From Lachnoanaerobaculum sp. ICM7 (GTDB lineage: Bacteria; Bacillota; Clostridia; Lachnospirales; Lachnospiraceae): a stretch of 64,000 nt of DNA. Positions 18,449-27,001 of this stretch are shown one piece after another. Numbering within the stretch: position 1 is the first letter of the stretch; each line of letters opens with the position of its first letter. Made by a program: the position numbers and the translations under genes. The stretch spans positions 124,001 through 188,000 of the forward strand of contig NZ_ALJL01000036.1 of assembly GCF_000287675.1 (NCBI RefSeq), given 5' to 3'. Below the pieces are notes generated by a model that saw only the letters and a list, made by a program, of their open reading frames with translations, had not been told where the DNA came from and made no database searches.

Positions 18449-20440
18449 ATGAATAATATTGACATCAAGTCTGTAAATACCATAAGAGTTCTTAGTGCAG
18501 ACGGTATAGAGAAAGCAAAGTCAGGTCATCCGGGATTGCCTTTGGGAGCAGCCCCGATTGCATATGAACTTTTTGCAAATCATATGAAGCATAACCCGAA
18601 GAACCCTGATTGGGCAAACAGAGACAGATTTATTCTGTCTGCAGGTCATGGTTCAATGCTTTTATATTCATTATTCCACCTCTTCGGATATGGCGATTTG
18701 AGCATGGATGATTTGAAGAGTTTCAGACAGCTGGATTCAAAGACTCCGGGACATCCTGAGTACGGTCATACGGTAGGTGTAGAGGCTACTACAGGACCGC
18801 TTGGTGCAGGTATGGGTATGGCTGTAGGTATGGCTATGGCTGAAGCACATATGGCAAGTGTATTCAATAAAGAAGGTTATGATATAGTGGATCACTATAC
18901 ATTTGTATTAGGCGGTGACGGCTGCTTGATGGAAGGAATATCATCAGAGGCATTTTCACTTGCGGGAACACTCGGACTATCAAAGCTTATTGTATTCTAT
19001 GATTCAAACGGAATTTCTATTGAGGGAAGTACAGATATAGCATTTACAGAGAATGTAGTGGACAGAATGAAGGCTTTCGGATTCCAGACTATAGAGGTAG
19101 AGGACGGAAACGATCTTGAAGCTATCAGAAAGGCTATTAAAGAGGCTAAGGCCGACAAGAACAGACCTTCATTTATCAAGATAAATACTGTGATCGGATA
19201 TGGTGCGGGAAAGAAGCAGGGAACTGCAGGAGCACATGGTGAGCCTCTTGGAAGTGAAGCGCTTGCCGCACTTAAGTCAGGTTTCGGTTTTAATCCGGAA
19301 GAGAGCTTTAAAGTTGATGCCGATGTATATGAGAATTTTAATAAAATAAATGAAAAGAATGCAAAGATTGAAGAAGAGTGGAATAAGCTCTTTAAGGAGT
19401 ATGCAAATAAATATCCTGAAGATGCAAAGAAATGGGATAATTACCACTCTGAAATCAATGCTTCTTTAATAGATAATGATGAGTTCTGGGCATGGGATGA
19501 TGCACCTGCAGCTACAAGAAATATTTCAGGAAGCATTATTAACAGATTAAAGGATATATTCCCTAATCTTATAGGCGGTTCTGCGGACCTTTCGCCTTCA
19601 AACAAGACTGTAATGAACGGTGAAGGATATATCTCAAAGGATGATTTTTCAGGAAGAAATATACATTTCGGTGTAAGAGAGTTTGCAATGACCGCTATTA
19701 CAAACGGTATTTTATTACATGGCGGACTTAGAGCATATTGTGCCACCTTCTTTGTATTCAGTGATTATACAAAGCCGATGGCAAGACTTTCTGCGCTTAT
19801 GAATATTCCTACAATATTTGTATTTACACATGATTCTATAGGTGTCGGCGAGGACGGACCTACACATGAGCCTATAGAGCAGCTTGCAATGCTCAGATCA
19901 TTGCCTAATTTCAATACATTCAGACCTGCCGATGCGAGAGAGACAATCGCGGCATGGTATGCGGCTATGGTTTCAAAGTCTACACCTACAGCTATTGTGC
20001 TTACAAGACAGAATCTTCCGCAGCTTGACGGAAGCGGAAAGAAAGCGCTTAAGGGAGCTTATATTATAAAAGAAGCTTCAAAGTCTACACCTGATATGAT
20101 TTTAATAGCGTCAGGATCTGAGGTTTCACTTGCCATTGAAGCTGCAGCAGAGCTTGAGAAGGATAATATATCTACAAGAGTTGTAAGTATGCCATGTATG
20201 GATGTGTTTGAAACACAGAGTAAGGAATATAAAGAAGAAGTACTGCCGAAAACTGTAAGAAACAGAGTGGCAATAGAGGCTTTATCGAGCTTCGGATGGG
20301 ACAGATATACAGGACTTGACGGAAGGGTAATATCCATGAACTCTTTCGGTGCATCGGCACCTCAGGATTTGCTTTTCAAAAAATTCGGATTTACAAAGGA
20401 AAATGTTGTAGCTACAGCTAAAGAAGTATTTAATCAATAA
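18449..20440 (+). CDS. tkt: Transketolase
   Basis: The 663-residue thiamine diphosphate enzyme moves two-carbon units between sugar phosphates. Visible motifs are SAGHGSMLLYSL, the TPP/Mg motif GDGCLMEGISSEA, the histidine-rich KTPGHPEYGHT, the transketolase signature around DSIGVGEDGPTHEPIEQLA, and RPADARET. Full length and all catalytic histidines are present. With fsa it supplies the non-oxidative pentose phosphate pathway that receives pentose from the nucleoside operon downstream. Confidence 0.96.
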   Translation: MNNIDIKSVNTIRVLSADGIEKAKSGHPGLPLGAAPIAYELFANHMKHNPKNPDWANRDRFILSAGHGSMLLYSLFHLFGYGDLSMDDLKSFRQLDSKTPGHPEYGHTVGVEATTGPLGAGMGMAVGMAMAEAHMASVFNKEGYDIVDHYTFVLGGDGCLMEGISSEAFSLAGTLGLSKLIVFYDSNGISIEGSTDIAFTENVVDRMKAFGFQTIEVEDGNDLEAIRKAIKEAKADKNRPSFIKINTVIGYGAGKKQGTAGAHGEPLGSEALAALKSGFGFNPEESFKVDADVYENFNKINEKNAKIEEEWNKLFKEYANKYPEDAKKWDNYHSEINASLIDNDEFWAWDDAPAATRNISGSIINRLKDIFPNLIGGSADLSPSNKTVMNGEGYISKDDFSGRNIHFGVREFAMTAITNGILLHGGLRAYCATFFVFSDYTKPMARLSALMNIPTIFVFTHDSIGVGEDGPTHEPIEQLAMLRSLPNFNTFRPADARETIAAWYAAMVSKSTPTAIVLTRQNLPQLDGSGKKALKGAYIIKEASKSTPDMILIASGSEVSLAIEAAAELEKDNISTRVVSMPCMDVFETQSKEYKEEVLPKTVRNRVAIEALSSFGWDRYTGLDGRVISMNSFGASAPQDLLFKKFGFTKENVVATAKEVFNQ

Positions 20441-20449
20441 ATAATATTA

Positions 20450-20482
20450 AAAACAGATATAGAATTTCTATATCTGTTTTTG
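20450..20482 (+). terminator. Terminator after tkt
   Basis: AGATATAGAA and TTCTATATCT form a perfect stem extended by AAAAC/GTTTT, ending in a T tract. Confidence 0.8.
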
Positions 20483-20506
20483 TGCTTATTTAGGGAAGGA
20501 AAAAAC

Positions 20507-21916
20507 ATGGGCGGTATTTTTGGTGTAGTAGGAAAAAATGATTGTGTTATGGACCTGTTTTTCGGGGTTGACTATCATTCACATCTTGGAACAAGACGTG
20601 CAGGAATGGCTGTTTTTGACGGAGAGTATTTCAACAGAGTAATACACAATATTCAAAACTCGCCGTTTCGAACAAAGTTTGAAAAAGATGTGGAAGAACT
20701 GAGTGGAGATATGGGAATAGGTTGCATATCGGATGAGGATCCACAGCCGCTTTTAATACAATCACATTTGGGCAGCTATGCTATTACTACAGTCGGGAAA
20801 ATAAGCAATCAAGATGAGATAATAAAAAAACTCTATAAAGACGGTAGAGTGCATTTCCAGGAGCAGAGCGGCGGGCGTGTGAATGACAATGAACTTGTGG
20901 CCACATTGATATCTTCAATGCCTTCTTTTAAAGAAGGGCTTGAGTATGTTCAGGAAACCATAAAAGGTTCTATGACTGTTGTAATTATGACAAAGGAGGG
21001 AATCTATGCCGCAAGAGATAAATTCGGAAGGACACCTCTGGTGATAGGTCACAAGAAAGATACATTCTGTATTACATTTGAAAATCATGCATATTTAAAC
21101 CTGGGATACAGCTTTTATAAGGAACTTGGCCCGGGAGAGATAGTATTTATTACACCGGATAATGTAAAAGAAATATCACCTGCAAAATCCGAGATGAAAA
21201 TCTGTTCATTCTTATGGGTATACTACGGTTATCCGACAGCTTCATATGAGGGTGTAAATGTAGAAACTATGAGATACAAATGCGGTGAACTTTTGGCAAA
21301 AAGAGATAATATAGATGCGGATATTGTAGCCGGAGTTCCTGACTCAGGTACCGCACATGCCATAGGCTATGCAAATAAATCGGGCATACCTTTTGCCAGA
21401 CCTTTTATAAAGTATACACCTACATGGCCCAGGTCTTTTATGCCTACAAATCAAAGTCAGAGAAATCTTATCGCCAAGATGAAACTTATACCGGTACAGG
21501 AGCTGATAGAAAATAATGATATCCTACTGATAGACGATTCCATAGTCAGAGGCACACAGTTAAGAGAAACCACAGAGTTTTTGTATAATTCCGGTGCAAA
21601 GAAGGTACATGTCAGACCGGCATGTCCTCCGCTCTTATTCGGATGTAAATATCTTAATTTTTCAAGATCGAAATCCGACTATGATTTGATTACAAGAAGA
21701 ATAATAAGAGAAAGGGAGGGGGATAATGTAAGCAAAGAACTCCTCTTTGACTATGCCGATCCGAACAGCAAGAACTATGAAGAGATGGTTGAAGAGATAA
21801 GGAAGATTCAAAACTTTTCAAGCCTCAGATTTCACAGACTTGATGATTTAATAGAATCTATAGGCATAAGCCCATGTAAGCTGTGTACATATTGCTGGAA
21901 CGGTAAGGAAGCTTGA
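20507..21916 (+). CDS. PurF-like phosphoribosyltransferase with a missing glutaminase cysteine
   Basis: The 469-residue protein has the two-domain layout of glutamine PRPP amidotransferase. The N-terminus reads MGGIFGVVGKND where active PurF has MCGIFG: the N-terminal nucleophile Cys is replaced by Gly, so glutamine hydrolysis by this domain is not expected. The PRPP loop ILLIDDSIVRGTQL is intact. Cysteines matching the Bacillus-type iron-sulfur ligands remain (ICSFLWVYYGYP, RPACPPLLFGC and CKLCTYC). It may be an ammonia-dependent or regulatory paralogue. The ATG at 20507 follows a GGAAGG site, while an upstream ATG lacks one. A terminator precedes the gene. Confidence 0.8.
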   Translation: MGGIFGVVGKNDCVMDLFFGVDYHSHLGTRRAGMAVFDGEYFNRVIHNIQNSPFRTKFEKDVEELSGDMGIGCISDEDPQPLLIQSHLGSYAITTVGKISNQDEIIKKLYKDGRVHFQEQSGGRVNDNELVATLISSMPSFKEGLEYVQETIKGSMTVVIMTKEGIYAARDKFGRTPLVIGHKKDTFCITFENHAYLNLGYSFYKELGPGEIVFITPDNVKEISPAKSEMKICSFLWVYYGYPTASYEGVNVETMRYKCGELLAKRDNIDADIVAGVPDSGTAHAIGYANKSGIPFARPFIKYTPTWPRSFMPTNQSQRNLIAKMKLIPVQELIENNDILLIDDSIVRGTQLRETTEFLYNSGAKKVHVRPACPPLLFGCKYLNFSRSKSDYDLITRRIIREREGDNVSKELLFDYADPNSKNYEEMVEEIRKIQNFSSLRFHRLDDLIESIGISPCKLCTYCWNGKEA

Positions 21917-21987
21917 TATTCTGTAATAAATTTAGTATAATATTGGTTTGATAAATCAGGTGTTGTGTTTTATGCAATACGAAAAGG

Positions 21988-22437
21988 ATGAGTATTTTGA
22001 GGGGTTCAAAGGAATTTAAAATAATCCTTGTTAAGTTATTTAATGATATACTTGATTATGAGGAAAGCGTTTTGCGTGCTTCCGAGTTTAAGGATTTGAC
22101 CAATAATGATATACATGTAATACGAGCTATAGGAATGAATGAAAAAAAGAATATGTCAATGATTGCAAAGGAGTTGGCGGTTACCATAGGAACTTTGACG
22201 ATTTCGATAAACAGTCTTGTAAGAAAGGGCTATGTCATAAAGGAGAGGTCTGAGAAGGATAAGAGAGTGGTTTTTGTGAACCTCTCATCAAAAGGTGAAG
22301 CGGCTTTTTCAAGAAATGAAGAGCTGTATGATCAGATGGTCAATTCAATGCTTGAAGACCTGGAAGACAATGAAATGGACATATTGATGAAATCATTATT
22401 AAAAGTAAACAGGTGTATTAAACAGAATAAAGCTTAA
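21988..22437 (+). CDS. MarR family transcriptional regulator (FabT-like)
   Basis: The 149-residue winged-helix protein has the MarR core: DIHVIRAIGMNEKKNMSMIA, the recognition region ELAVTIGTLTISINSLVRKG and the wing RSEKDKRVVFVNLS. The pattern resembles FabT-type regulators of fatty acid synthesis in Firmicutes, but no fab genes are nearby, so the target is open. The start is uncertain: ATG at 21988 is directly behind AAAAGG, and a TTG at 21997 has better spacing. Confidence 0.8.
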   Translation: MSILRGSKEFKIILVKLFNDILDYEESVLRASEFKDLTNNDIHVIRAIGMNEKKNMSMIAKELAVTIGTLTISINSLVRKGYVIKERSEKDKRVVFVNLSSKGEAAFSRNEELYDQMVNSMLEDLEDNEMDILMKSLLKVNRCIKQNKA

Positions 22438-22531
22438 AAAGTATATCGGTAATAAATACGGATATCAAGATGGAGGATTTTATTCTTCATATTTTAGATA
22501 TAATAGAAATTGTAAGAAGGCGGAATGACAA

Positions 22532-24502
22532 ATGAGTAAGAAACCATATTATATAACAACGGCTATTGCCTATGCTTCAGGAAAGCCACATATCGGAAAC
22601 ACATACGAGATAATATTGGCTGATGCAATAGCAAGATTCAGAAGAGAAGAAGGACTTGAGGTTTTCTTTCAGACAGGAACAGATGAGCACGGTCAAAAAA
22701 TAGAAAACAAGGCAAAGGATGCAGGTATTACTCCAAAGGAGTACGTAGACAATGCGGCAGGACAGATCAGAAAAATCTGGGATATGATGAATACATCATA
22801 TGACAAGTTTATCAGAACTACAGATGAAGACCATAAAAAACAGGTTCAAAAAATTTTTAAAAAATTCTATGATCAGGGTGATATATATAAGGGATTCTAC
22901 GAGGGCATGTATTGTACGGCCTGTGAGTCATTCTTTACAGATTCACAGCTTGTTGACGGAAAATGTCCGGACTGTGGCGGTGATGTATATCCTGCAAAAG
23001 AGGAAGCATACTTCTTTAAGATGAGTAAGTATGCGGACAGACTAATTAAGCATATCAATGAGCATCCTGAGTTCATACAGCCTGTTTCAAGAAAAAATGA
23101 GATGATGAATAATTTCCTTTTACCGGGACTTCAGGATCTTTGTGTAAGCAGGACAAGTTTTACATGGGGAATACCTGTTGATTTTGACCCTAAGCATGTT
23201 ACTTATGTATGGCTTGATGCACTTTCAAACTATATCACAGGTATCGGATATGATGTAGACGGAAACAGCAGTGAGAGATTTAAAAAGTTCTGGCCTGCAG
23301 ATCTTCATCTTATAGGTAAGGATATTATAAGATTCCATACAATATACTGGCCTATATTCTTAATGGCGCTTGATTTGCCGCTTCCAAAGCAGGTTTTCGG
23401 TCATCCATGGCTTTTACAGGGTGAAGGAAAGATGAGTAAATCAAAGGGAAATGTTCTTTATGCGGATACATTGGTTGATTTCTTCGGAGTGGATGCTGTA
23501 AGATATTTTGTTTTACATGAGATGCCTTTTGATAATGACGGTGTTATAAGCTGGGATTTGATGGTGGAAAGATTCAACTCCGACCTTGCAAATGTACTTG
23601 GAAACCTTGTCAGCAGAACTATATCAATGACAAACAAGTATTTTGACGGAGTTTTGACCGATGCAAAAGATGAGAGTGTTGCAGGTTCTACAGAAACAGA
23701 TACAGATTTAAAAGATGTGGTGCTTATGTCTGTTGAAAAGGTTGAAAAGAAGATGTCTGAACTTCGTGTTGCGGATGCCATCACGGAGATATGGACACTG
23801 TTTAAGAGATGTAACAAGTACATTGACGAGACTACACCTTGGATTCTTGCAAAAGAAGAGGATAAAAAGGCCAGACTTCAGACTGTTTTATACAATTTGG
23901 CAGAGTCAATTTCCATCGGTGCTTCATTACTCTACAGCTTCATGCCTGAGACATCCGAAAAGATACTTGACATGTTCGGAACAAACAAGAGAAGCCTTGA
24001 AGATATGAATAAATTCGGACTTCTTATGAGTGGTACGAAGGTTGTAAAAGAGCCTGAAATATTATTTAAGAGACTTGATCTTGAGGAAGTGTTAAAGCAG
24101 GTAGAGGCTTTAAATCTCGGCGGAAATACTGAAAAGAAAGAGCCTGAGGTAGAGGGTGTTGATGTAAAGGCAAAGGATACTATAGAGTATGATGACTTTG
24201 CAAAGCTTCAGATACAGGTAGGACAGATTATAAAATGTGAAGAAGTTCCTAAGTCAAAGAAACTTCTATGCTCACAGGTACAGATAGGAAGTACAACAAG
24301 ACAGATTCTAAGCGGTATCAAGCAGTGGTATTCTGCAAAGGATATGGTAGGAAAGCAAGTGCTTGTTGTTACAAATCTTGCACCGAGAAATATTGCAGGA
24401 CTTGAGAGTCAGGGTATGATACTTATGGCTGAGGATGATGCCGGAAATGCGGTTTTGGTGTCACCTGAGAAGAATATAAAGACAGGTTCTGAAATAGCAT
24501 AA
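22532..24502 (+). CDS. metG: Methionyl-tRNA synthetase
   Basis: The 656-residue class I synthetase charges tRNA-Met. It has the HIGH-type motif in YASGKPHIGNTYE, a zinc knuckle (CTACESFFTDSQLVDGKCPDC), KMSKSKGNVLY, and a C-terminal EMAP/Trbp111 tRNA-binding domain (about residues 550-656, DFAKLQIQVGQIIKCEEVP) that makes the enzyme a dimer in many bacteria. It has its own terminator. No T-box leader was seen in the 94 bases upstream. Confidence 0.97.
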   Translation: MSKKPYYITTAIAYASGKPHIGNTYEIILADAIARFRREEGLEVFFQTGTDEHGQKIENKAKDAGITPKEYVDNAAGQIRKIWDMMNTSYDKFIRTTDEDHKKQVQKIFKKFYDQGDIYKGFYEGMYCTACESFFTDSQLVDGKCPDCGGDVYPAKEEAYFFKMSKYADRLIKHINEHPEFIQPVSRKNEMMNNFLLPGLQDLCVSRTSFTWGIPVDFDPKHVTYVWLDALSNYITGIGYDVDGNSSERFKKFWPADLHLIGKDIIRFHTIYWPIFLMALDLPLPKQVFGHPWLLQGEGKMSKSKGNVLYADTLVDFFGVDAVRYFVLHEMPFDNDGVISWDLMVERFNSDLANVLGNLVSRTISMTNKYFDGVLTDAKDESVAGSTETDTDLKDVVLMSVEKVEKKMSELRVADAITEIWTLFKRCNKYIDETTPWILAKEEDKKARLQTVLYNLAESISIGASLLYSFMPETSEKILDMFGTNKRSLEDMNKFGLLMSGTKVVKEPEILFKRLDLEEVLKQVEALNLGGNTEKKEPEVEGVDVKAKDTIEYDDFAKLQIQVGQIIKCEEVPKSKKLLCSQVQIGSTTRQILSGIKQWYSAKDMVGKQVLVVTNLAPRNIAGLESQGMILMAEDDAGNAVLVSPEKNIKTGSEIA

Positions 24503-24514
24503 ATATTATTGTGT

Positions 24515-24547
24515 GGGGAATGCTTTTCTTTGCGTTCCCCGATTTTT
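24515..24547 (+). terminator. Terminator after metG
   Basis: GGGGAATGC pairs with GCGTTCCCC (one T-G pair) and is followed by GATTTTT. Confidence 0.8.
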
Positions 24548-24561
24548 AAAAGCGCATAAAG

Positions 24562-25242
24562 GTGAATGTGTTGGAAAAAATAAAAATAAAGTTTTTTTCT
24601 TCAGCGGTACTGAAGTATATAGCAATGGTTACAATGCTTATAGATCATATCGGAGCAAGCGGATTGATATTCTTAATGTTTAATATAGGCATTTCCATGA
24701 GGATGTACTATATTTCAAGGATGATAGGACGTGTAGCCTTTCCTATATACCTGTTCTTACTGGTTGAAGGATTTGTTCACACAAAAAACATAAAAAAATA
24801 TATAATCAGACTTACATTATTTGCGATACTTTCGGAAGTACCTTTTGATATGGCATTTTGGGGCGGTTTTGTCAATATGCAGCATCAAAATGTAATGTGG
24901 TCATTGCTTATATGTGTTATCATGCTTTGCGGGATAAAAAAATATCCGGATTTCAGTGTGATTTTTGTAGGTATAGGATGTTTTACGGCATGGCTTATAA
25001 AGTCCGACTATGAGTATATCGGACCTTTGGCTGTGGGATGTATGTATTTATTCAGAGAAAGAGCGGTATATAAAAATATTGCTACGGCAATTATTTTTTC
25101 ATTTGAACCGCCGGCATTATTCAGTCTTATACCGATAAATATGTACAATGGAAAGAAGGGAAAGAGTTTAAAATACTTATTCTACTTCTTCTATCCTGTA
25201 CATTTGTTGGCTTTGGTTTTAATTAAGAATATTTTGCGATAA
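24562..25242 (+). CDS. TraX family membrane protein
   Basis: The protein of about 226 residues has several membrane helices and the TraX family pattern: LKYIAMVTMLIDHIGASG, then ISRMIGRVAFPIYLFLLVEG and a C-terminal FYFFYPVHLLALVLIK. TraX acetylates F-pilin in E. coli, but the chromosomal Clostridial copies are widespread and their substrate is unknown; they belong to an acyltransferase-like membrane group. The start is not settled: GTG at 24562, GTG at 24568 or TTG at 24571, with the AAAGG site favouring the last two. Confidence 0.82.
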   Translation: MNVLEKIKIKFFSSAVLKYIAMVTMLIDHIGASGLIFLMFNIGISMRMYYISRMIGRVAFPIYLFLLVEGFVHTKNIKKYIIRLTLFAILSEVPFDMAFWGGFVNMQHQNVMWSLLICVIMLCGIKKYPDFSVIFVGIGCFTAWLIKSDYEYIGPLAVGCMYLFRERAVYKNIATAIIFSFEPPALFSLIPINMYNGKKGKSLKYLFYFFYPVHLLALVLIKNILR

Positions 25243-25274
25243 AAAATATTACATAAATTTTAAGAAAATATTAC

Positions 25275-26060
25275 ATGGACAAAAAAGAAGATTTATATAT
25301 AATAGATACACATGCTCATTATGATGATGAAGCATTTGAAGAAGACAGGGACGAACTTTTAAAAAGCTTTGAAGCTAAAGGTATAAAGAGAGTTGTAAAT
25401 ATCGGTGCTTCAATGGAAAGTTCAAGAAACAGTATCACATTGGCAAAGGAATATCCTTTTGTTTATGCTGTAGTGGGAATTCACCCGTCTTGTGCAGAAG
25501 AAATCTCAGATAAAAATATTTCTTTACTTGAAGAAATGTCTTTTGATGAGAAGGTAGTGGCTATCGGAGAAATAGGACTTGACTATTACTATGATGAGCC
25601 GGATAAAGAGATACAAAAAAAGTGCTTCAGAGCACAGCTTGACTTGGCAAAGAGGTGTGATTTGCCTGTAGTTATACATTCAAGAGATGCCGCAAAAGAC
25701 ACTCTTGATATCTTGAAGGAATTTGAAGGAGTCAAGGGAGTTATACATTGCTATTCTTATAGCAAAGAAATGGCCCGAGAATTTATAAAACTCGGATATG
25801 TACTGGGTATTGGCGGTGTGGTTACATTTAAAAATGCAAAAAAGCTTGAGGAAACTGTAGAAGAGATTTCTTTTGAAGATTTTGTGCTTGAAACCGACTG
25901 TCCGTATTTATCCCCTGTACCTAACAGAGGGAAGAGAAATTCTTCATTGAATTTGACTTACATTATAGATAAATTAAGTGAGATAAAGGGAGTATCAAAA
26001 GATTTTATTATAGAGAAGTCTTTTGAGAATGCAAAAAGATTGTATCCTAAGATGAAATAA
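25275..26060 (+). CDS. tatD: TatD family metal-dependent hydrolase
   Basis: The 261-residue TIM-barrel metallohydrolase has the metal ligands of the family: DTHAHYDDEAF, AIGEIGLDYYYD, VIHSRDA, GVIHCYSYS and ETDCPYLSP. Members are 3'-5' DNases or RNases. In Clostridia the gene commonly lies directly before rsmA, as it does here. Function in this organism is inferred from family. Confidence 0.9.
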   Translation: MDKKEDLYIIDTHAHYDDEAFEEDRDELLKSFEAKGIKRVVNIGASMESSRNSITLAKEYPFVYAVVGIHPSCAEEISDKNISLLEEMSFDEKVVAIGEIGLDYYYDEPDKEIQKKCFRAQLDLAKRCDLPVVIHSRDAAKDTLDILKEFEGVKGVIHCYSYSKEMAREFIKLGYVLGIGGVVTFKNAKKLEETVEEISFEDFVLETDCPYLSPVPNRGKRNSSLNLTYIIDKLSEIKGVSKDFIIEKSFENAKRLYPKMK

Positions 26061-26102
26061 TGAGTTTTCATTATACTCACATAGAGTGAGATGGAGATTA
26101 AA

Positions 26103-26981
26103 ATGACAAATATTGCTAATCCGGCAAATACTATAGAAATAATCAAAAAATACGATTTCAACTTTCAAAAGAAATTCGGACAAAATTTTTTGATAGATAC
26201 ACATGTTTTAGATAAAATATGTCAGGCATCTGGACTTGGTAAAAATGATTTGGCTATTGAAATAGGTCCCGGAATAGGTGCGTTGACACAATATCTTGCA
26301 ACTGCCGCAAAGGCGGTTGTTGCTGTTGAGGTTGATAAAAATTTATTGCCGATATTAAATGAAACATTGGCAAATTACGAAAATATAAGTATAATAAATG
26401 CTGATTTTCTAAAAGTTGATTTGGAAAAGCTGATTGAGGAGTGTAGGCAAAAATGCGGTGACTTTGAGAATATAAGAATTGTTGCAAATTTGCCATACTA
26501 TATCACCACTCCTATAATTATGAATGTACTTGAGTCACATATTCATATTGACAGTATTACAGTCATGATACAAAAGGAGGTTGCTGACAGAATGCAGGCA
26601 TTGCCCGGAAGCAAAGATTACGGAGCATTGTCTTTGGCTGTACAGTATTACTCGGATCCGTATATCGTAGCATTTGTTCCGCCTAATTGCTTTATTCCAA
26701 GACCTAAGGTCGGCTCAAGTGTTATACGTTTGGATATTTATAAAGAAAAACCTATCAAGGCAGTTGATGAAAAATTGATGTTTCAAATTATTCGTGCCGG
26801 ATTTAATCAAAGAAGAAAGACTTTGGTAAACTCACTCGGTAATTTTGAAGGTCTTAATTTTTCAAAAGAGAAAATAATTCACGCTTTGTCATTGCTTGGA
26901 AAGTCTGAAAAGATAAGAGGTGAAGCTCTTACTTTAGAGGAGTTTGCAAAATTGGCAGGATATTTAAAAGAGAGCATATAA
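26103..26981 (+). CDS. rsmA: 16S rRNA dimethyladenosine transferase
   Basis: The 292-residue SAM-dependent methyltransferase dimethylates two adjacent adenines near the 3' end of 16S rRNA. Motifs are KKFGQNFLIDTHVL, the SAM loop EIGPGIGALTQYLA, catalytic NLPYYITTPI and the C-terminal FNQRRKTLVNSL. I chose ATG 26103 because GGAG lies seven bases upstream; an in-frame ATG at 26091 lacks a site. It is downstream of tatD. Confidence 0.95.
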   Translation: MTNIANPANTIEIIKKYDFNFQKKFGQNFLIDTHVLDKICQASGLGKNDLAIEIGPGIGALTQYLATAAKAVVAVEVDKNLLPILNETLANYENISIINADFLKVDLEKLIEECRQKCGDFENIRIVANLPYYITTPIIMNVLESHIHIDSITVMIQKEVADRMQALPGSKDYGALSLAVQYYSDPYIVAFVPPNCFIPRPKVGSSVIRLDIYKEKPIKAVDEKLMFQIIRAGFNQRRKTLVNSLGNFEGLNFSKEKIIHALSLLGKSEKIRGEALTLEEFAKLAGYLKESI

Positions 26982-27001
26982 ATTTTGACAAGGAAGAGAA
27001 G

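Noticed and set aside
22438-22531. Possible T-box leader before metG
   Set aside because: The 94-base gap is too short, and no T-box core sequence or terminator is present.
26075-26090. Small hairpin CTCAC-ATAGA-GTGAG before rsmA as a regulatory element
   Set aside because: Only five base pairs, close to chance level; not enough to claim regulation.
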